Assembly: GCF_017798165.1 (NCBI RefSeq)
Contig: NZ_CP059068.1
Coordinates: forward strand, 2,976,001-3,040,000
Direction of reading: 5' to 3'
DNA: 64,000 nt
Source of the DNA: Rhodoferax sp. AJA081-3
Lineage (GTDB): Bacteria; Pseudomonadota; Gammaproteobacteria; Burkholderiales; Burkholderiaceae_C
The position numbers and the translations under genes are program-made. This document shows, piece by piece, positions 22,622 to 31,661 of this stretch. Position 1 is the stretch's first letter. Every line of letters starts with the position of its first letter. The notes below the pieces were generated by a model. The model did no database searches. It worked only from the letters and a program-made list of their open reading frames with translations, and had not been told where the DNA came from.

Positions 22622-24993
22622 AATGGCAGTGGCGGCCGGATAACTGGGGCCTGTCCTCGCGCATTGTTGCGCTGTCCCTGTTGCTGTTGCTGATCGTGCA
22701 GGCCGCGGTGTTCAGTGTGGTGCGCATCAGCATTGAGCAAAGCGCCAAACGCCAGGTGCAGCAGGAGCTACTGGTGGGCGAGCGGGTGTGGCGCCGCCTG
22801 CTGGACCAGAATGCACAAAAGCTGCAACAGGGGGCCAGTCTGCTGGCGGCGGACTACGGCTTCCGCGAAGCCGTCAACACCAAGGACGACGAGACCATTC
22901 GCTCGGTGCTGGAAAACCATGGCGCCCGCATAGGCGCAACCGTCACCGCACTGATGGACACCGGCATGGCCCTGCGCGCCGTGGGCGAGGGGCAAGACAG
23001 CACGGATCTGCAAGGCCTGCTGGGCCGCCTGACCAGCCCCGGCCAGCGTGACACCCAAGGCAGCCAGGTGGCGCTGGTGGGCCGCACGCCCTACCAGTTT
23101 GTGCTGGTGCCCATCAAGGCGCCCGTGGTGGTGGGCTGGGTGCTGATGGGTTTCCCTATCAACCAGAAACTGCTGGACGACATGCGGGCCATCTCCGACA
23201 TGCACCTGGCCCTGGTTAGTGAAGCCACCGGTGAGAAGCGCCAGATCGTCTCCACCACCCTGCCAGCCGGAGCCCTGCGTGCGCTGGAGGCCACCGCGGC
23301 CGATGTGGCCGAGCTGGCGGTAGACGACGACCGCCTGATTGCACGGAGCGTCAAGCTGGATGCCGGTTCCTTTGGCAGCGTGCGCACCCTGTTGTTCCGC
23401 TCGGTCAACGAGGTGGTGGCGCCTTTCCGCCAGGCCCAGGTGGCACTGGCCTGGATCACCGGCCTGGGTGTGGTGTTGTTTGCCATTGGCAGCGTGTTTG
23501 CCGCACGGCGCGTGACCACGCCCCTGCGCTCCCTGGTCCACGCCACGGAGGTCCTGGGGCGCGGCCAATACGACCTGCCCATGCAGCACACCGACCGGCA
23601 TGACGAGATTGGCGACCTGGCCAAGGCCTTTGATGCCATGCGCATCAACATTGGCGCGCAACAGAACGAGATCCGCACGCTGGCCTATTGGGACCGCCTG
23701 ACAGGCTTGCCCAACCGGGCGCGCTTTCGCGAGGCCGTGCAGACGCAGATCCAGACCGGTAGCGCAGGTCGGCCGGACTCCGGCAACAGCATGGCCATCC
23801 TGATGCTGGACATTGACCGCTTCAAACATGTCAACGATGTGCTGGGCTACTCCTTTGGCGACCAGTTGCTGATCGCCGTGGCCAAGCGGCTGACCGAGCA
23901 GGACATGCGGGCCGACGACATGGTGGCACGCCTGGGCGGTGATGAATTCGCCGTGATGCTGACGGGCAGCGATGCGGACGCGGCCCTCACCGTGGCCCGG
24001 CGCATCGCCAAGTCGTTCGAGCAGCCCCTGGCCTTTGAAGAACAAACGGTGGACATGAGCGCCAGCATGGGCATCGCCTGCTTTCCGCAACACGCGCAGG
24101 ACGTGGACGCCCTGCTCTCGCGTGCCGAGGTGGCCATGTACGCCGCCAAGTCGCGCACCACACTGATGCAGGTGTACGACGCCTCACTGGACTCGTCGAG
24201 CACCGAGACCCTGTCCATGTTGTCCGAGCTGCGCAATGCCGTGGCCCAGGGCGAGCTGCGCCTGTTTCTGCAACCCAAGATCAGCCTGGCCACGGGCCGC
24301 GTCTCCGCCGCCGAAGCGCTGGTGCGCTGGCAACACCCCCAGCGCGGACTGGTGCCACCCATGGAGTTCATACCCTTTGCCGAGCAGACCGGCTTTGTGC
24401 GCCAGTTGACCACCTGGATGTTTGAGGAATCCGCCCGCGTCAGCAAAACGCTGCAGGGCCTGGACGCGGGTTTCAAGCTGGCTATCAACCTCTCCACCCG
24501 CGACCTGCTGGACCTGGAGTTCCCGGCCCGCCTGGACGCCCTGCTGGCCCAGTACCAGGTACCCGCCAGCGCCTTTTGCCTGGAGATCACCGAGAGCGCC
24601 ATCATGGACGACCCCCAGCGCGCCCAGAACACGCTGAACCTGCTGTCGGAGCGCGGCTTCAAGCTATCGATCGACGACTTTGGCACCGGCTACTCATCAC
24701 TGGCCTACCTGAAGAGCCTGCCGGTGGACGAACTCAAGATCGACAAGTCGTTTGTGATGAATATGGAAAAGGACGAGGACGACGCCAAGATCGTGCGCTC
24801 TACGGTAGACCTGGCCCACAACCTGGGCCTGACCGTAGTGGCCGAGGGCGTGGAGAACGCGCTGATCTGGGACAAGCTCAAAGCCCTGGAATGCGACGAG
24901 GCGCAGGGGTATTTCATGAGCAAGCCAATTGCGGCGCACACGTTTGCGGCGTGGTGTGAGGGCTGGAATGCGAAGCAAGAGCAGGTGGCGTGA
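22618..24993 (+). CDS. Bifunctional diguanylate cyclase/phosphodiesterase (sensor-HAMP-GGDEF-EAL)
   Basis: 791 residues. A membrane span (~15-35), a ~230-residue periplasmic sensor domain (double-cache-like), a second span (~278-300), HAMP (RRVTTPLRSLVHATEVLGRG), GGDEF at residues 440-444 (RLGGDEFAVML, intact) and EAL from Glu ~566 (EALVRWQHP). Further phosphodiesterase motifs CLEITESAIMD and SIDDFGTGYSSLAYLK look intact, so both making and breaking of cyclic di-GMP are possible. It is coupled to the exported cupredoxin-like protein, which may bind its periplasmic domain. Convergent with mmsA, 27 bp apart. Confidence 0.93.
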   Translation: MKWQWRPDNWGLSSRIVALSLLLLLIVQAAVFSVVRISIEQSAKRQVQQELLVGERVWRRLLDQNAQKLQQGASLLAADYGFREAVNTKDDETIRSVLENHGARIGATVTALMDTGMALRAVGEGQDSTDLQGLLGRLTSPGQRDTQGSQVALVGRTPYQFVLVPIKAPVVVGWVLMGFPINQKLLDDMRAISDMHLALVSEATGEKRQIVSTTLPAGALRALEATAADVAELAVDDDRLIARSVKLDAGSFGSVRTLLFRSVNEVVAPFRQAQVALAWITGLGVVLFAIGSVFAARRVTTPLRSLVHATEVLGRGQYDLPMQHTDRHDEIGDLAKAFDAMRINIGAQQNEIRTLAYWDRLTGLPNRARFREAVQTQIQTGSAGRPDSGNSMAILMLDIDRFKHVNDVLGYSFGDQLLIAVAKRLTEQDMRADDMVARLGGDEFAVMLTGSDADAALTVARRIAKSFEQPLAFEEQTVDMSASMGIACFPQHAQDVDALLSRAEVAMYAAKSRTTLMQVYDASLDSSSTETLSMLSELRNAVAQGELRLFLQPKISLATGRVSAAEALVRWQHPQRGLVPPMEFIPFAEQTGFVRQLTTWMFEESARVSKTLQGLDAGFKLAINLSTRDLLDLEFPARLDALLAQYQVPASAFCLEITESAIMDDPQRAQNTLNLLSERGFKLSIDDFGTGYSSLAYLKSLPVDELKIDKSFVMNMEKDEDDAKIVRSTVDLAHNLGLTVVAEGVENALIWDKLKALECDEAQGYFMSKPIAAHTFAAWCEGWNAKQEQVA

Positions 24994-25020
24994 AAGCCGC
25001 CCTGCTTCTAAGCGACGTGA

Positions 25021-26532
25021 CTAGCGACTGCTGGGGAACGCAAACACGGTCCCCTCGCGCACGCCCGCACTGGGCCAGCGCTGGGTAATCGTCTTGCGCT
25101 TGGTATAGAAGCGCACCGCATCGGGGCCATAGGCGTGCAGGTCGCCGAACAGCGAGCGCTTCCAGCCCCCAAACGAGTGGTACGCCACAGGCACCGGCAG
25201 CGGCACGTTGACGCCCACCATGCCGACCAGAATGTTGTCGGTGAAGTAACGTGCGGCCTCGCCGTCGCGGGTGAAGATGCAGGTGCCGTTGCCGTATTCG
25301 TGGGCGTCGATCATGTCCATGGCTTCTTGCAAGGTCTTCACGCGCACCACACCCAGCACGGGGCCGAAGATTTCTTCCTGGTAGATCACCATGCCGGGTT
25401 TGACGTGGTCAAACAGGCAGGGGCCCAGGAAATAACCGTCTTCATGACCACTGACGCTGACGCCACGGCCGTCCACTACCAGCGTGGCGCCTTCCTTCAC
25501 GCCCTGGTCTACGTATCCCTTGACCTTCTCGAAGTGTGGCTTGGTGACCAAGGGGCCCATGTCGCTCTTGGCGTCGGTACCGGGGCCGACGTGCATCTTG
25601 GCAATCTCGACTTTCAGCGCGGCCACAACCGCGTCGGCGGTGGCATCACCCACGGCCACGACAAGTGGGATGGCCATGCAACGCTCGCCACACGAACCAT
25701 AGGCCGCGCCCATCAGCGCATTCACTGCATTGGCGATGTCGGCATCGGGCATCACCACCGCGTGGTTCTTGGCGCCGCCCAGGGCTTGAACACGTTTGCC
25801 GTGTTTGCAGCCTTCGGCATAGATGTATTCGGCAATCGGTGTGGAGCCGACGAAGCTGACGGCCTTGATACGCGGGTCGGTCAGCAGCGTGTCCACCGCT
25901 TCCTTGTCGCCGTTGACGACATTCAGCACGCCGGGTGGCAAGCCGGCTTCCAGCGCCAGCTCGGCAATGCGCAGCGTGGAACTGGGGTCGCGCTCGGACG
26001 GCTTCAAGACAAAGGTGTTGCCGCAGGCCACGGCCATAGGCCACATCCACAGCGGCACCATGGCCGGGAAGTTAAACGGGGTGATGCCTGCTGCCACGCC
26101 CAGGGGCTGGAACTCGCTCCACGAATCGATGGCGGGGCCGACGTTTTTGCTGTGTTCACCCTTGAGCAGCTCGGGCGCGTAACTGGCGTATTCGACGTTC
26201 TCGATGCCGCGTTGCAGTTCCCCAGCGGCGTCGCTCAGCACCTTGCCGTGTTCGGCGGTGATCAGCGCGCACAACTCTTCGGAATGCTTTTCCAGCAGCA
26301 CTTTGAGATTGCCCATGACGCGCGCGCGCTTCAGCGGCGGCGTGTTGCGCCAGGCCGGGAATGCGGCTTGCGCGGAAGCGATGGCCTGTTCCACGGTGGT
26401 CTTGTCGGCCAGCAGCAAACGCTTTTCGGCGCGGCCGGTGGCGGGGTTGTAGACGCTTTGTGAACGTGCACCGGCGTTGCCGTCGGTCAGCTTGCCGTCG
26501 ATCAGATGGCCGATGGTGGGGAGTTGGGACAT
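25021..26532 (-). CDS. mmsA: CoA-acylating methylmalonate/malonate-semialdehyde dehydrogenase
   Basis: 503 residues. GHLIDGKLTDGNAG opens the protein; GITPFNFPAMVPLWMWPMAVACGNTFVLKPSE is characteristic of MmsA/IolA (seen in pieces, residues ~140-175); FVGSTPIAEYIY and the catalytic Cys in GSCGERCMAIPL follow. It converts malonate semialdehyde to acetyl-CoA (or the methyl form to propionyl-CoA) with NAD and CoA. TGGAAA lies before the ATG at 26532. It lies 87 bp downstream of an omega-amino-acid aminotransferase gene on the same strand, which supports the beta-alanine branch of pyrimidine breakdown; valine degradation is the alternative. Confidence 0.93.
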   Translation of the reverse strand: MSQLPTIGHLIDGKLTDGNAGARSQSVYNPATGRAEKRLLLADKTTVEQAIASAQAAFPAWRNTPPLKRARVMGNLKVLLEKHSEELCALITAEHGKVLSDAAGELQRGIENVEYASYAPELLKGEHSKNVGPAIDSWSEFQPLGVAAGITPFNFPAMVPLWMWPMAVACGNTFVLKPSERDPSSTLRIAELALEAGLPPGVLNVVNGDKEAVDTLLTDPRIKAVSFVGSTPIAEYIYAEGCKHGKRVQALGGAKNHAVVMPDADIANAVNALMGAAYGSCGERCMAIPLVVAVGDATADAVVAALKVEIAKMHVGPGTDAKSDMGPLVTKPHFEKVKGYVDQGVKEGATLVVDGRGVSVSGHEDGYFLGPCLFDHVKPGMVIYQEEIFGPVLGVVRVKTLQEAMDMIDAHEYGNGTCIFTRDGEAARYFTDNILVGMVGVNVPLPVPVAYHSFGGWKRSLFGDLHAYGPDAVRFYTKRKTITQRWPSAGVREGTVFAFPSSR

Positions 26533-26562
26533 GGTGTTTCCAGAGTGTCTATATGAAGAAAT

Positions 26563-26612
26563 TGGCTATAGCCCCCGAATTGATTGACTTTTACGCTATC
26601 AATACAGGAGCA
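26563..26612 (-). repeat. Interspersed repeat, GGGGGCTA-type, intergenic copy
   Basis: Reverse strand GCTCCTGTATTGATAGCGT to TTCGGGGGCTATAGCC. It fills most of the 87-bp gap between the aminotransferase and mmsA genes. Confidence 0.55.
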
Positions 26613-26619
26613 TTTAATA

Positions 26620-27987
26620 TCAGGCTGTTGCGTTCAGTGCCTCACCCAGTGCGTTAACCAGGCTGTCGATTTCGGCCTTCTCGACGATGAAGGGCGGGGC
26701 CAGCTGGATGGTGTCGCCACCGTAACGGACGTAAAAACCTTTGTCCAGGCAGCGCATGGCAATCTCGTAGGGCCGCTTGGCGGGCTCGCCCGGCAGCGCA
26801 GCGATGGTGATACCCGCAGCCAGCCCGTAGTTGCGGATGTCGGCTACGTGTTTGGCGCCCTTCAAGCTGTGCACGGCCTGCTCGAAGTACGGGGCCAATG
26901 CCGCGACGCGTTCCACCATGTTTTCCTTGACCAGCACATCCAGCGCCGCAATGCCGGCCGCGCAGGCCACGGGGTGGGCGGAGTAGGTGTAGCCGTGCGG
27001 AAACTCCAGCATGTAGTCCGGGCCGCCCTGGGCCATGAAGGTGTCGTAGATGTCTTTCTTGGCCACCACGGCGCCCAGCGGCTGCGCGCCGTTGGTGATT
27101 TGTTTGGCCACGTTCATGATGTCGGGTGTGACGCCAAACGCCGCCGCACCGGTGTAGGCACCCATGCGGCCAAAGCCGGTGATGACTTCGTCAAATATCA
27201 GCAGGATGTTGTTGGCCGTGCAGATCTCACGCAGGCGCTGCAGGTAGCCTACCGGCGGGATAACGACACCGGCCGAGCCGGACATGGGTTCGACGATGAC
27301 GGCGGCGATATTGGAGGCGTCGTGCAGCGCGATCAGCTTCAGCAGCTCATCAGCCAACTCGGCTCCGGTGGGTGGCATGCCTTTGTAGAACGAGCCCATC
27401 GCTGGCTGGGTGTGGGGCAGGTGGTCCGCCTCGATGCCCTGGCCAAAGGTCTTGCGGTTGCCGACGATGCCGCCCACCGAGATGCCGCCGAAATTGACAC
27501 CGTGGTAACCCTTTTCGCGGCCGATCAGGCGCGTCTTGGTGCCCATGCCCTTGGCTCGCCAGTAGGCACGGGCCATCTTTAAGGATGTGTCGGCGGACTC
27601 GGAGCCGGAGCCGGTGAAGAACACATGGTCCAGCCCTTCGGGCGTTAGTTCACGAATTTTGTTGGCCAGCTCGAAGGACAGCGGATGGCCGAACTGGAAG
27701 GCAGGCGAATAGTCCAGCGTGCCGATCTGGCGGCTGACGGCTTCGGTAATCTCGGCCCGGCCGTGGCCTAACCCGCAGCACCACAGGCCCGACAAACCGT
27801 CCAGGATCTTGCGACCGTTGCTGTCGGTGTAATACGCGCCCTGGGCGCTGACCATCATGCGGGGGTTGGCCTTGAAGTTGCGGTTGCCGGTGTAGGGCAT
27901 CCAGTGCGCTTCCATCCAGGCCGCGTCGCCGGGGAAGGCGCTGGTGGTGGTTACGGCGGTGGAGGGCGTGGTGTCGTTGAGCTTCAT
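26620..27987 (-). CDS. Class III PLP aminotransferase, probable beta-alanine (omega-amino acid):pyruvate transaminase
   Basis: 455 residues. HWMPYTGNRNFKANPRMMVSAQGAYY is the N-terminal signature of omega-amino-acid:pyruvate aminotransferases; FFTGSGSESADTSLKMARAYW, the PLP Asp in LLIFDEVITGFGRMG, and the Schiff-base Lys in NVAKQITNGAQPLGAV complete it. It would turn beta-alanine and pyruvate into malonate semialdehyde and alanine, feeding MmsA next door. The start ATG at 27987 fits family length. A divergent LysR gene (28170) is the likely regulator. A role in polyamine or other omega-amine breakdown is possible too. Confidence 0.9.
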   Translation of the reverse strand: MKLNDTTPSTAVTTTSAFPGDAAWMEAHWMPYTGNRNFKANPRMMVSAQGAYYTDSNGRKILDGLSGLWCCGLGHGRAEITEAVSRQIGTLDYSPAFQFGHPLSFELANKIRELTPEGLDHVFFTGSGSESADTSLKMARAYWRAKGMGTKTRLIGREKGYHGVNFGGISVGGIVGNRKTFGQGIEADHLPHTQPAMGSFYKGMPPTGAELADELLKLIALHDASNIAAVIVEPMSGSAGVVIPPVGYLQRLREICTANNILLIFDEVITGFGRMGAYTGAAAFGVTPDIMNVAKQITNGAQPLGAVVAKKDIYDTFMAQGGPDYMLEFPHGYTYSAHPVACAAGIAALDVLVKENMVERVAALAPYFEQAVHSLKGAKHVADIRNYGLAAGITIAALPGEPAKRPYEIAMRCLDKGFYVRYGGDTIQLAPPFIVEKAEIDSLVNALGEALNATA

Positions 27988-28090
27988 GGCGGAGGGTCTT
28001 TCTGCTGTGGGCAATGGACCATTGTGGTGCGCTCTGTTACTCTTATAAAGTAACAATTATCACTATTTGGTTCGCAATTTATGCAAATAA

Positions 28091-28166
28091 CTAGTGCGCC
28101 CACGCTCCCCCACTCCGTGTGGGTCGCTGCCCCCCGCGGGAGCGCAATTCATCTTGGGGCGGCCCG
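28091..28166 (-). repeat. ~75-bp interspersed repeat, copy 2
   Basis: Reverse complement aligns with 14306-14380: CGGGCCGCCCCAAG, then GGGGGGCAGCGACCCACACG, GAGTGGGGGAGCGTGGG. It occupies the divergent promoter region between the aminotransferase and LysR genes and ends 4 bp before the LysR ATG. Confidence 0.6.
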
Positions 28167-28169
28167 GGG

Positions 28170-29099
28170 ATGAATATCAAAAAGAAGGCCGTGCTAGGCC
28201 AAATCAGCGACATGGATCTGCGCCTGCTGCGCGTGTTTCGCGCAGTGGTCGATTGCGGCGGCATGGCGGCAGCAGAGCTGGAGCTGAACATTGGCACGTC
28301 CACTGTCAGCCGCCACATCAAGGACCTGGAAACCCGGCTGGGCCTGACCCTGTGCCGCCGCGGCAGGGCCGGTTTTGCGCTGACGCCCGAGGGGCAAAAA
28401 ATCTACGACCAGACCACGGCCCTGCTGGCAGCGACCGACGCCTTTCGCAGTGGGGTGGACGAAATCCACGAACGTATGGGTGGCCAGTTACACGTGGCCA
28501 TGTTCGACAAAACCGCCAGCAACCCCCAAGCCCATATTGCCGAGGCTATTGCACGGTTCACCGAACAGGCGCCCGATGTGGCGCTGAACCTGCACGTGGC
28601 CACGCTGACGGCCATCGAGCGCGGCGTGTTGGACGGGCAGTACCAGATCGGTATCATCCCTGGCCACCGCAGCTCCGACACGCTGGAATACACGCTGCTG
28701 TTTGACGAGGTGATGCTGCTGTACTGCGGCAGCGCGCATCCGCTGTTTGCGGCGAAAAAGCAGCCGCTGGATTGGGACAGTCTGCGCGCCCACCAGTTTG
28801 CCGGTCTGGGCTACCACTCACCCAACATGGAGATCAGCCAACAGGTGCGGCTGGCGCGCAAGGCGACGGGCTTTGACCAGGAGGCCATCGCCACCTTGAT
28901 TCTGTCGGGGAAGTTTTTGGGCTTTTTGCCCGACCACTACGCGGAGAGTTTTGTGCGCGGCGGCCAGATGCGTGCGATTGATCCGGCAGTGTTCAGATAC
29001 GACTGCCAGTTTTTTGCGATTACGCGGAGGTCACCGCAGATTGCCAGGGCAACGCGGGCGTTACAGGAGTGCCTGGAACAGGCACATGCACTGGATTAG
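28170..29099 (+). CDS. LysR-family regulator, divergent from the aminotransferase-mmsA operon
   Basis: 309 residues. DLRLLRVFRAVVDCGGMAAAELELNIGTSTVSRHIKDLE is the LysR DNA-binding domain with the recognition helix GTSTVSRHIKDLETRLG, followed by a substrate-binding-like effector domain. Divergence from the beta-alanine aminotransferase/mmsA genes, with 182 bp between the starts, suggests it controls them. The ATG at 28170 immediately follows the interspersed repeat, so the repeat supplies its translation-initiation region (GGGGA just upstream). Confidence 0.85.
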   Translation: MNIKKKAVLGQISDMDLRLLRVFRAVVDCGGMAAAELELNIGTSTVSRHIKDLETRLGLTLCRRGRAGFALTPEGQKIYDQTTALLAATDAFRSGVDEIHERMGGQLHVAMFDKTASNPQAHIAEAIARFTEQAPDVALNLHVATLTAIERGVLDGQYQIGIIPGHRSSDTLEYTLLFDEVMLLYCGSAHPLFAAKKQPLDWDSLRAHQFAGLGYHSPNMEISQQVRLARKATGFDQEAIATLILSGKFLGFLPDHYAESFVRGGQMRAIDPAVFRYDCQFFAITRRSPQIARATRALQECLEQAHALD

Positions 29100-29121
29100 C
29101 CCCCGAGGGGGCCGCGCGACT

Positions 29122-29283
29122 TTAACGGTGGCGCTTGCCAGGGTTCTTCTTGCTGCGGGTCGCGACGCCGCGCTCCAGGCTGATGCGCTGGCCACGGCCG
29201 CCGGTGGGCAGCGTGAAGCCTGGCAGGGTTGCGGGACGGGGAGTGGCTTTACGGTCTGCTTCGGTGACGATTTTGTTGCCCAT
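29122..29283 (-). CDS. Small basic hypothetical protein (53 aa)
   Basis: 53 residues from an ATG at 29283: MGNKIVTEADRKATPRPA, a Gly/Pro-rich middle, and a strongly basic tail RSKKNPGKRHR. AGGA lies about 8 bp upstream of the start. The composition suggests nucleic-acid binding but I do not recognise the family. The frame is open further upstream to 29376 without support. It is convergent with the LysR gene ending at 29099. Confidence 0.5.
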   Translation of the reverse strand: MGNKIVTEADRKATPRPATLPGFTLPTGGRGQRISLERGVATRSKKNPGKRHR

Positions 29284-29504
29284 TTTTACGGTCCTGACTA
29301 AGTTTGCAAAGGCAGTATTAGGCCATAAGTTGGCATCGGGGGCCAATAACGCGCCCTTCCACCGTCCGCTGCGCATGCCAAATCCCCACGTCTGACGCCC
29401 TTCAAAACATTAGTTAAACTAATGAGCAACAGGGCGCAAACGGCAAACGCGCCATTTTGATAGGCAAATGGCCACTGTTTTATTAGCTGGTTGGAAAATT
29501 TACT

Positions 29505-30422
29505 ATGCGAACCTTTGACTCGGACGCGCTGGAGTGCCTGGCTGCCATTGTGGAAGAAGGCGGCTTTGAACGCGCGGCGTTGCGCCTCTCGGTCACCCAA
29601 TCGGCCGTGTCCCAGCGCCTGCGCGCACTGGAGGCCCAAGTGGGCACCGTGCTGCTGGTGCGCAGCCGCCCCATCAAGCCCACATCGGCCGGGCGCCTGC
29701 TGATCAAACATGCCATGCAGATGCGCCTGCTGCGCGCCGACCTTGAAACCGACCTGCAAGACCTGACACCCGGCACCGGCGCCCTGCGTGAAGAAGACCG
29801 CATCTCGATTGCCATCAATGCCGACAGCATTGCCACCTGGGCCTTGCCTGCCCTGGGCGAGATGGTCGCCGAAGGCCTGCCCCTGGAGATCATCACCGAC
29901 GACCAGGACTTCACCCACGAATGGCTGCGCGAGGGCCAGGTATTGGGTTGTGTCACCACCCTGAAGCAGGCGCTGCGCGGGTGCAAGGTGCTGCCGCTGG
30001 GCGTCATGCATTACGTGGCGGTTGCCAGCCCGGCCTATGCGAACGCCCACTGTCCACAAGGCCTGACCCCGCATAACTTCCGGTCCCTTGCCTTTGTTGC
30101 CTTCAACCGCAAGGACGATCTGCAGACCGAATTCGTCAGTCGGGCCTGCGGGCTGCGCCGCGTGGCGCTCAGCCAGCGGTTTGTGCCCAGCGTGGAGGGC
30201 CAGGTGCAGGCCACCCTGGCGGGCTGGGGGGCCTGTGTATTGCCGGAGCTCAAGGTGGCCCACCTGCTGGCCAGCGGAGAGCTGGTCAATCTGGCACCCA
30301 AGGTGACGCTGCCCATCAACCTGTACTGGCACTGCTGGAACCTGGATTCGGTCGTCATCGACCGGTTGACGGCGGCCTTGTCCAGCGCCGCGGCGGTTGC
30401 ATTGAAAACGCAGCGGTCATAA
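29505..30422 (+). CDS. LysR-family regulator, ArgP-like
   Basis: 305 residues. FDSDALECLAAIVEEGGFERAALRLSVTQSAVSQRLRALEAQVG closely follows the ArgP/IciA-type DNA-binding domain, in which lysine and arginine are effectors and lysE-like exporter genes are targets. No lysE gene is adjacent here. The start at 29505 fits the family N-terminus, though the ribosome-binding site is weak. The upstream 220 bp to 29284 (shared with the small basic protein gene) would hold its promoter. Confidence 0.82.
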   Translation: MRTFDSDALECLAAIVEEGGFERAALRLSVTQSAVSQRLRALEAQVGTVLLVRSRPIKPTSAGRLLIKHAMQMRLLRADLETDLQDLTPGTGALREEDRISIAINADSIATWALPALGEMVAEGLPLEIITDDQDFTHEWLREGQVLGCVTTLKQALRGCKVLPLGVMHYVAVASPAYANAHCPQGLTPHNFRSLAFVAFNRKDDLQTEFVSRACGLRRVALSQRFVPSVEGQVQATLAGWGACVLPELKVAHLLASGELVNLAPKVTLPINLYWHCWNLDSVVIDRLTAALSSAAAVALKTQRS

Positions 30423-30469
30423 ATTAGCCTCTTGCTGTATTTTTAGACGGGTGTGGCTAAAATGTAGGC

Positions 30470-31087
30470 ATGCAATCCCGATCTGACGTCAAAGTGTCCT
30501 TCAAAGCCCAGATGCTGCAAGCGCGTGAAGACGCGATCATGCGGGTCGTCAACCAATTGCTGGCCGAAAAAGGCTTTGATGCCATGACGGTGGACGAAGT
30601 GGCCGCCAACGTGGGCATCGCCAAAGCCAGCCTTTACAAACACTTCCCCAGCAAGGAAGACCTGGCCGCTGCGGCCATGGTCCGTGTCATGCGCCGTGCC
30701 CAGGCCTTTCTGGAGGGCCTGGCGCCAGACGCTCCGGCATTGGAACAGTTACGCACCGTGGTTCGCTGGACCATGGAACTCAAGCTGGCGGGCGAGATGC
30801 CCTCGTTGCCCAGCCAGAACTCTAGCCTGCGTGCCACGCTGATGGCCAACAAAGACTATATGGATGGTTTGATCGAGGTCAGCGACCGTCTGGGCGCCTG
30901 GATCGAAGCGGCACAAGCCCAGGGCGCGATCAACACCCAGCTACCCGCCATTGCCGTGCTCTACACGCTGTACGCCCGAGCCTGTGACCCGGTGCTGGAG
31001 TTTTTGAAGATGGGCGGCCAGCACAGCGACGCAGAAATCGTCGACCTGGTGATGTCCACCTGTTTTGACGGCCTGAACGCCCGCTAG
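30470..31087 (+). CDS. TetR-family transcriptional regulator
   Basis: 205 residues. AREDAIMRVVNQLLAEKGFDAMTVDEVAANVGIAKASLYKHFPSKEDL is the TetR helix-turn-helix (residues ~15-62; recognition helix AKASLYKHF). The C-terminal ligand/dimer domain is family-variable and gives no clue to the effector. It follows the ArgP-like gene by 47 bp and is convergent with the universal stress protein gene (8 bp between stops). Target unknown. Confidence 0.88.
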   Translation: MQSRSDVKVSFKAQMLQAREDAIMRVVNQLLAEKGFDAMTVDEVAANVGIAKASLYKHFPSKEDLAAAAMVRVMRRAQAFLEGLAPDAPALEQLRTVVRWTMELKLAGEMPSLPSQNSSLRATLMANKDYMDGLIEVSDRLGAWIEAAQAQGAINTQLPAIAVLYTLYARACDPVLEFLKMGGQHSDAEIVDLVMSTCFDGLNAR

Positions 31088-31095
31088 CCTGTGGC

Positions 31096-31518
31096 TTAGC
31101 GCACCATCAGCACGGGCACCTTGCAGTGTGCCAGTACCTGGGTCGCCACCGAGCCCATGACCAGATTGGCCCAGGCGCCGTGGCCATGTGAGCCCATCAC
31201 CACCAGGTCAAACTTACCGTCTTCTGCCAACTTGGCAATCAATGCGCCGGCCTGGCCCACCTTCCAGCTGCCCTTGGCATTGATACCGTGGCGCAGCAGA
31301 AATTTGCTCACCGGGGCGATCACTTTTTCACTTTCATCGGCGTAGTAGCTCTCCACCACCTCTTTGCCGACGACTGAGCGTGCCCGCGAGGGCAGTGCAG
31401 CCTGGGCAGTAAACACTGTGTAGTCGTTGCTGGGGGAAAACATGCCATCGTGGGTAGCAAGGTAGGCCAGCATTTTTTTGCTGTACGGGCTGCCGTCTAC
31501 GGCCAGAAGAATTTTCAT
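31096..31518 (-). CDS. Universal stress protein, UspA family
   Basis: 140 residues. MKILLAVDGSPYSKKMLAYL opens the fold, and GKFDLVVMGSHGHGAWANLVMGSVAT carries the ATP-binding G-x2-G-x9-G-S pattern, so it is of the nucleotide-binding branch. AAGGAG lies 8 bp upstream of the ATG at 31518. Cytoplasmic; general stress role. The gene stands alone, divergent from the secreted ligase gene. Confidence 0.92.
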   Translation of the reverse strand: MKILLAVDGSPYSKKMLAYLATHDGMFSPSNDYTVFTAQAALPSRARSVVGKEVVESYYADESEKVIAPVSKFLLRHGINAKGSWKVGQAGALIAKLAEDGKFDLVVMGSHGHGAWANLVMGSVATQVLAHCKVPVLMVR

Positions 31519-31661
31519 GGGGTACTCCTTGGATATGGCGCAGTGTAGCCATGCCACCGACACTCCGTTTGATATGTGTCAACTGGGCTGGGGCAATTAC
31601 CACCCCGCCTGCGCCACCGCTTGGTATGCTGCCGCTGACCATACCCACCGGAGAGCACACC

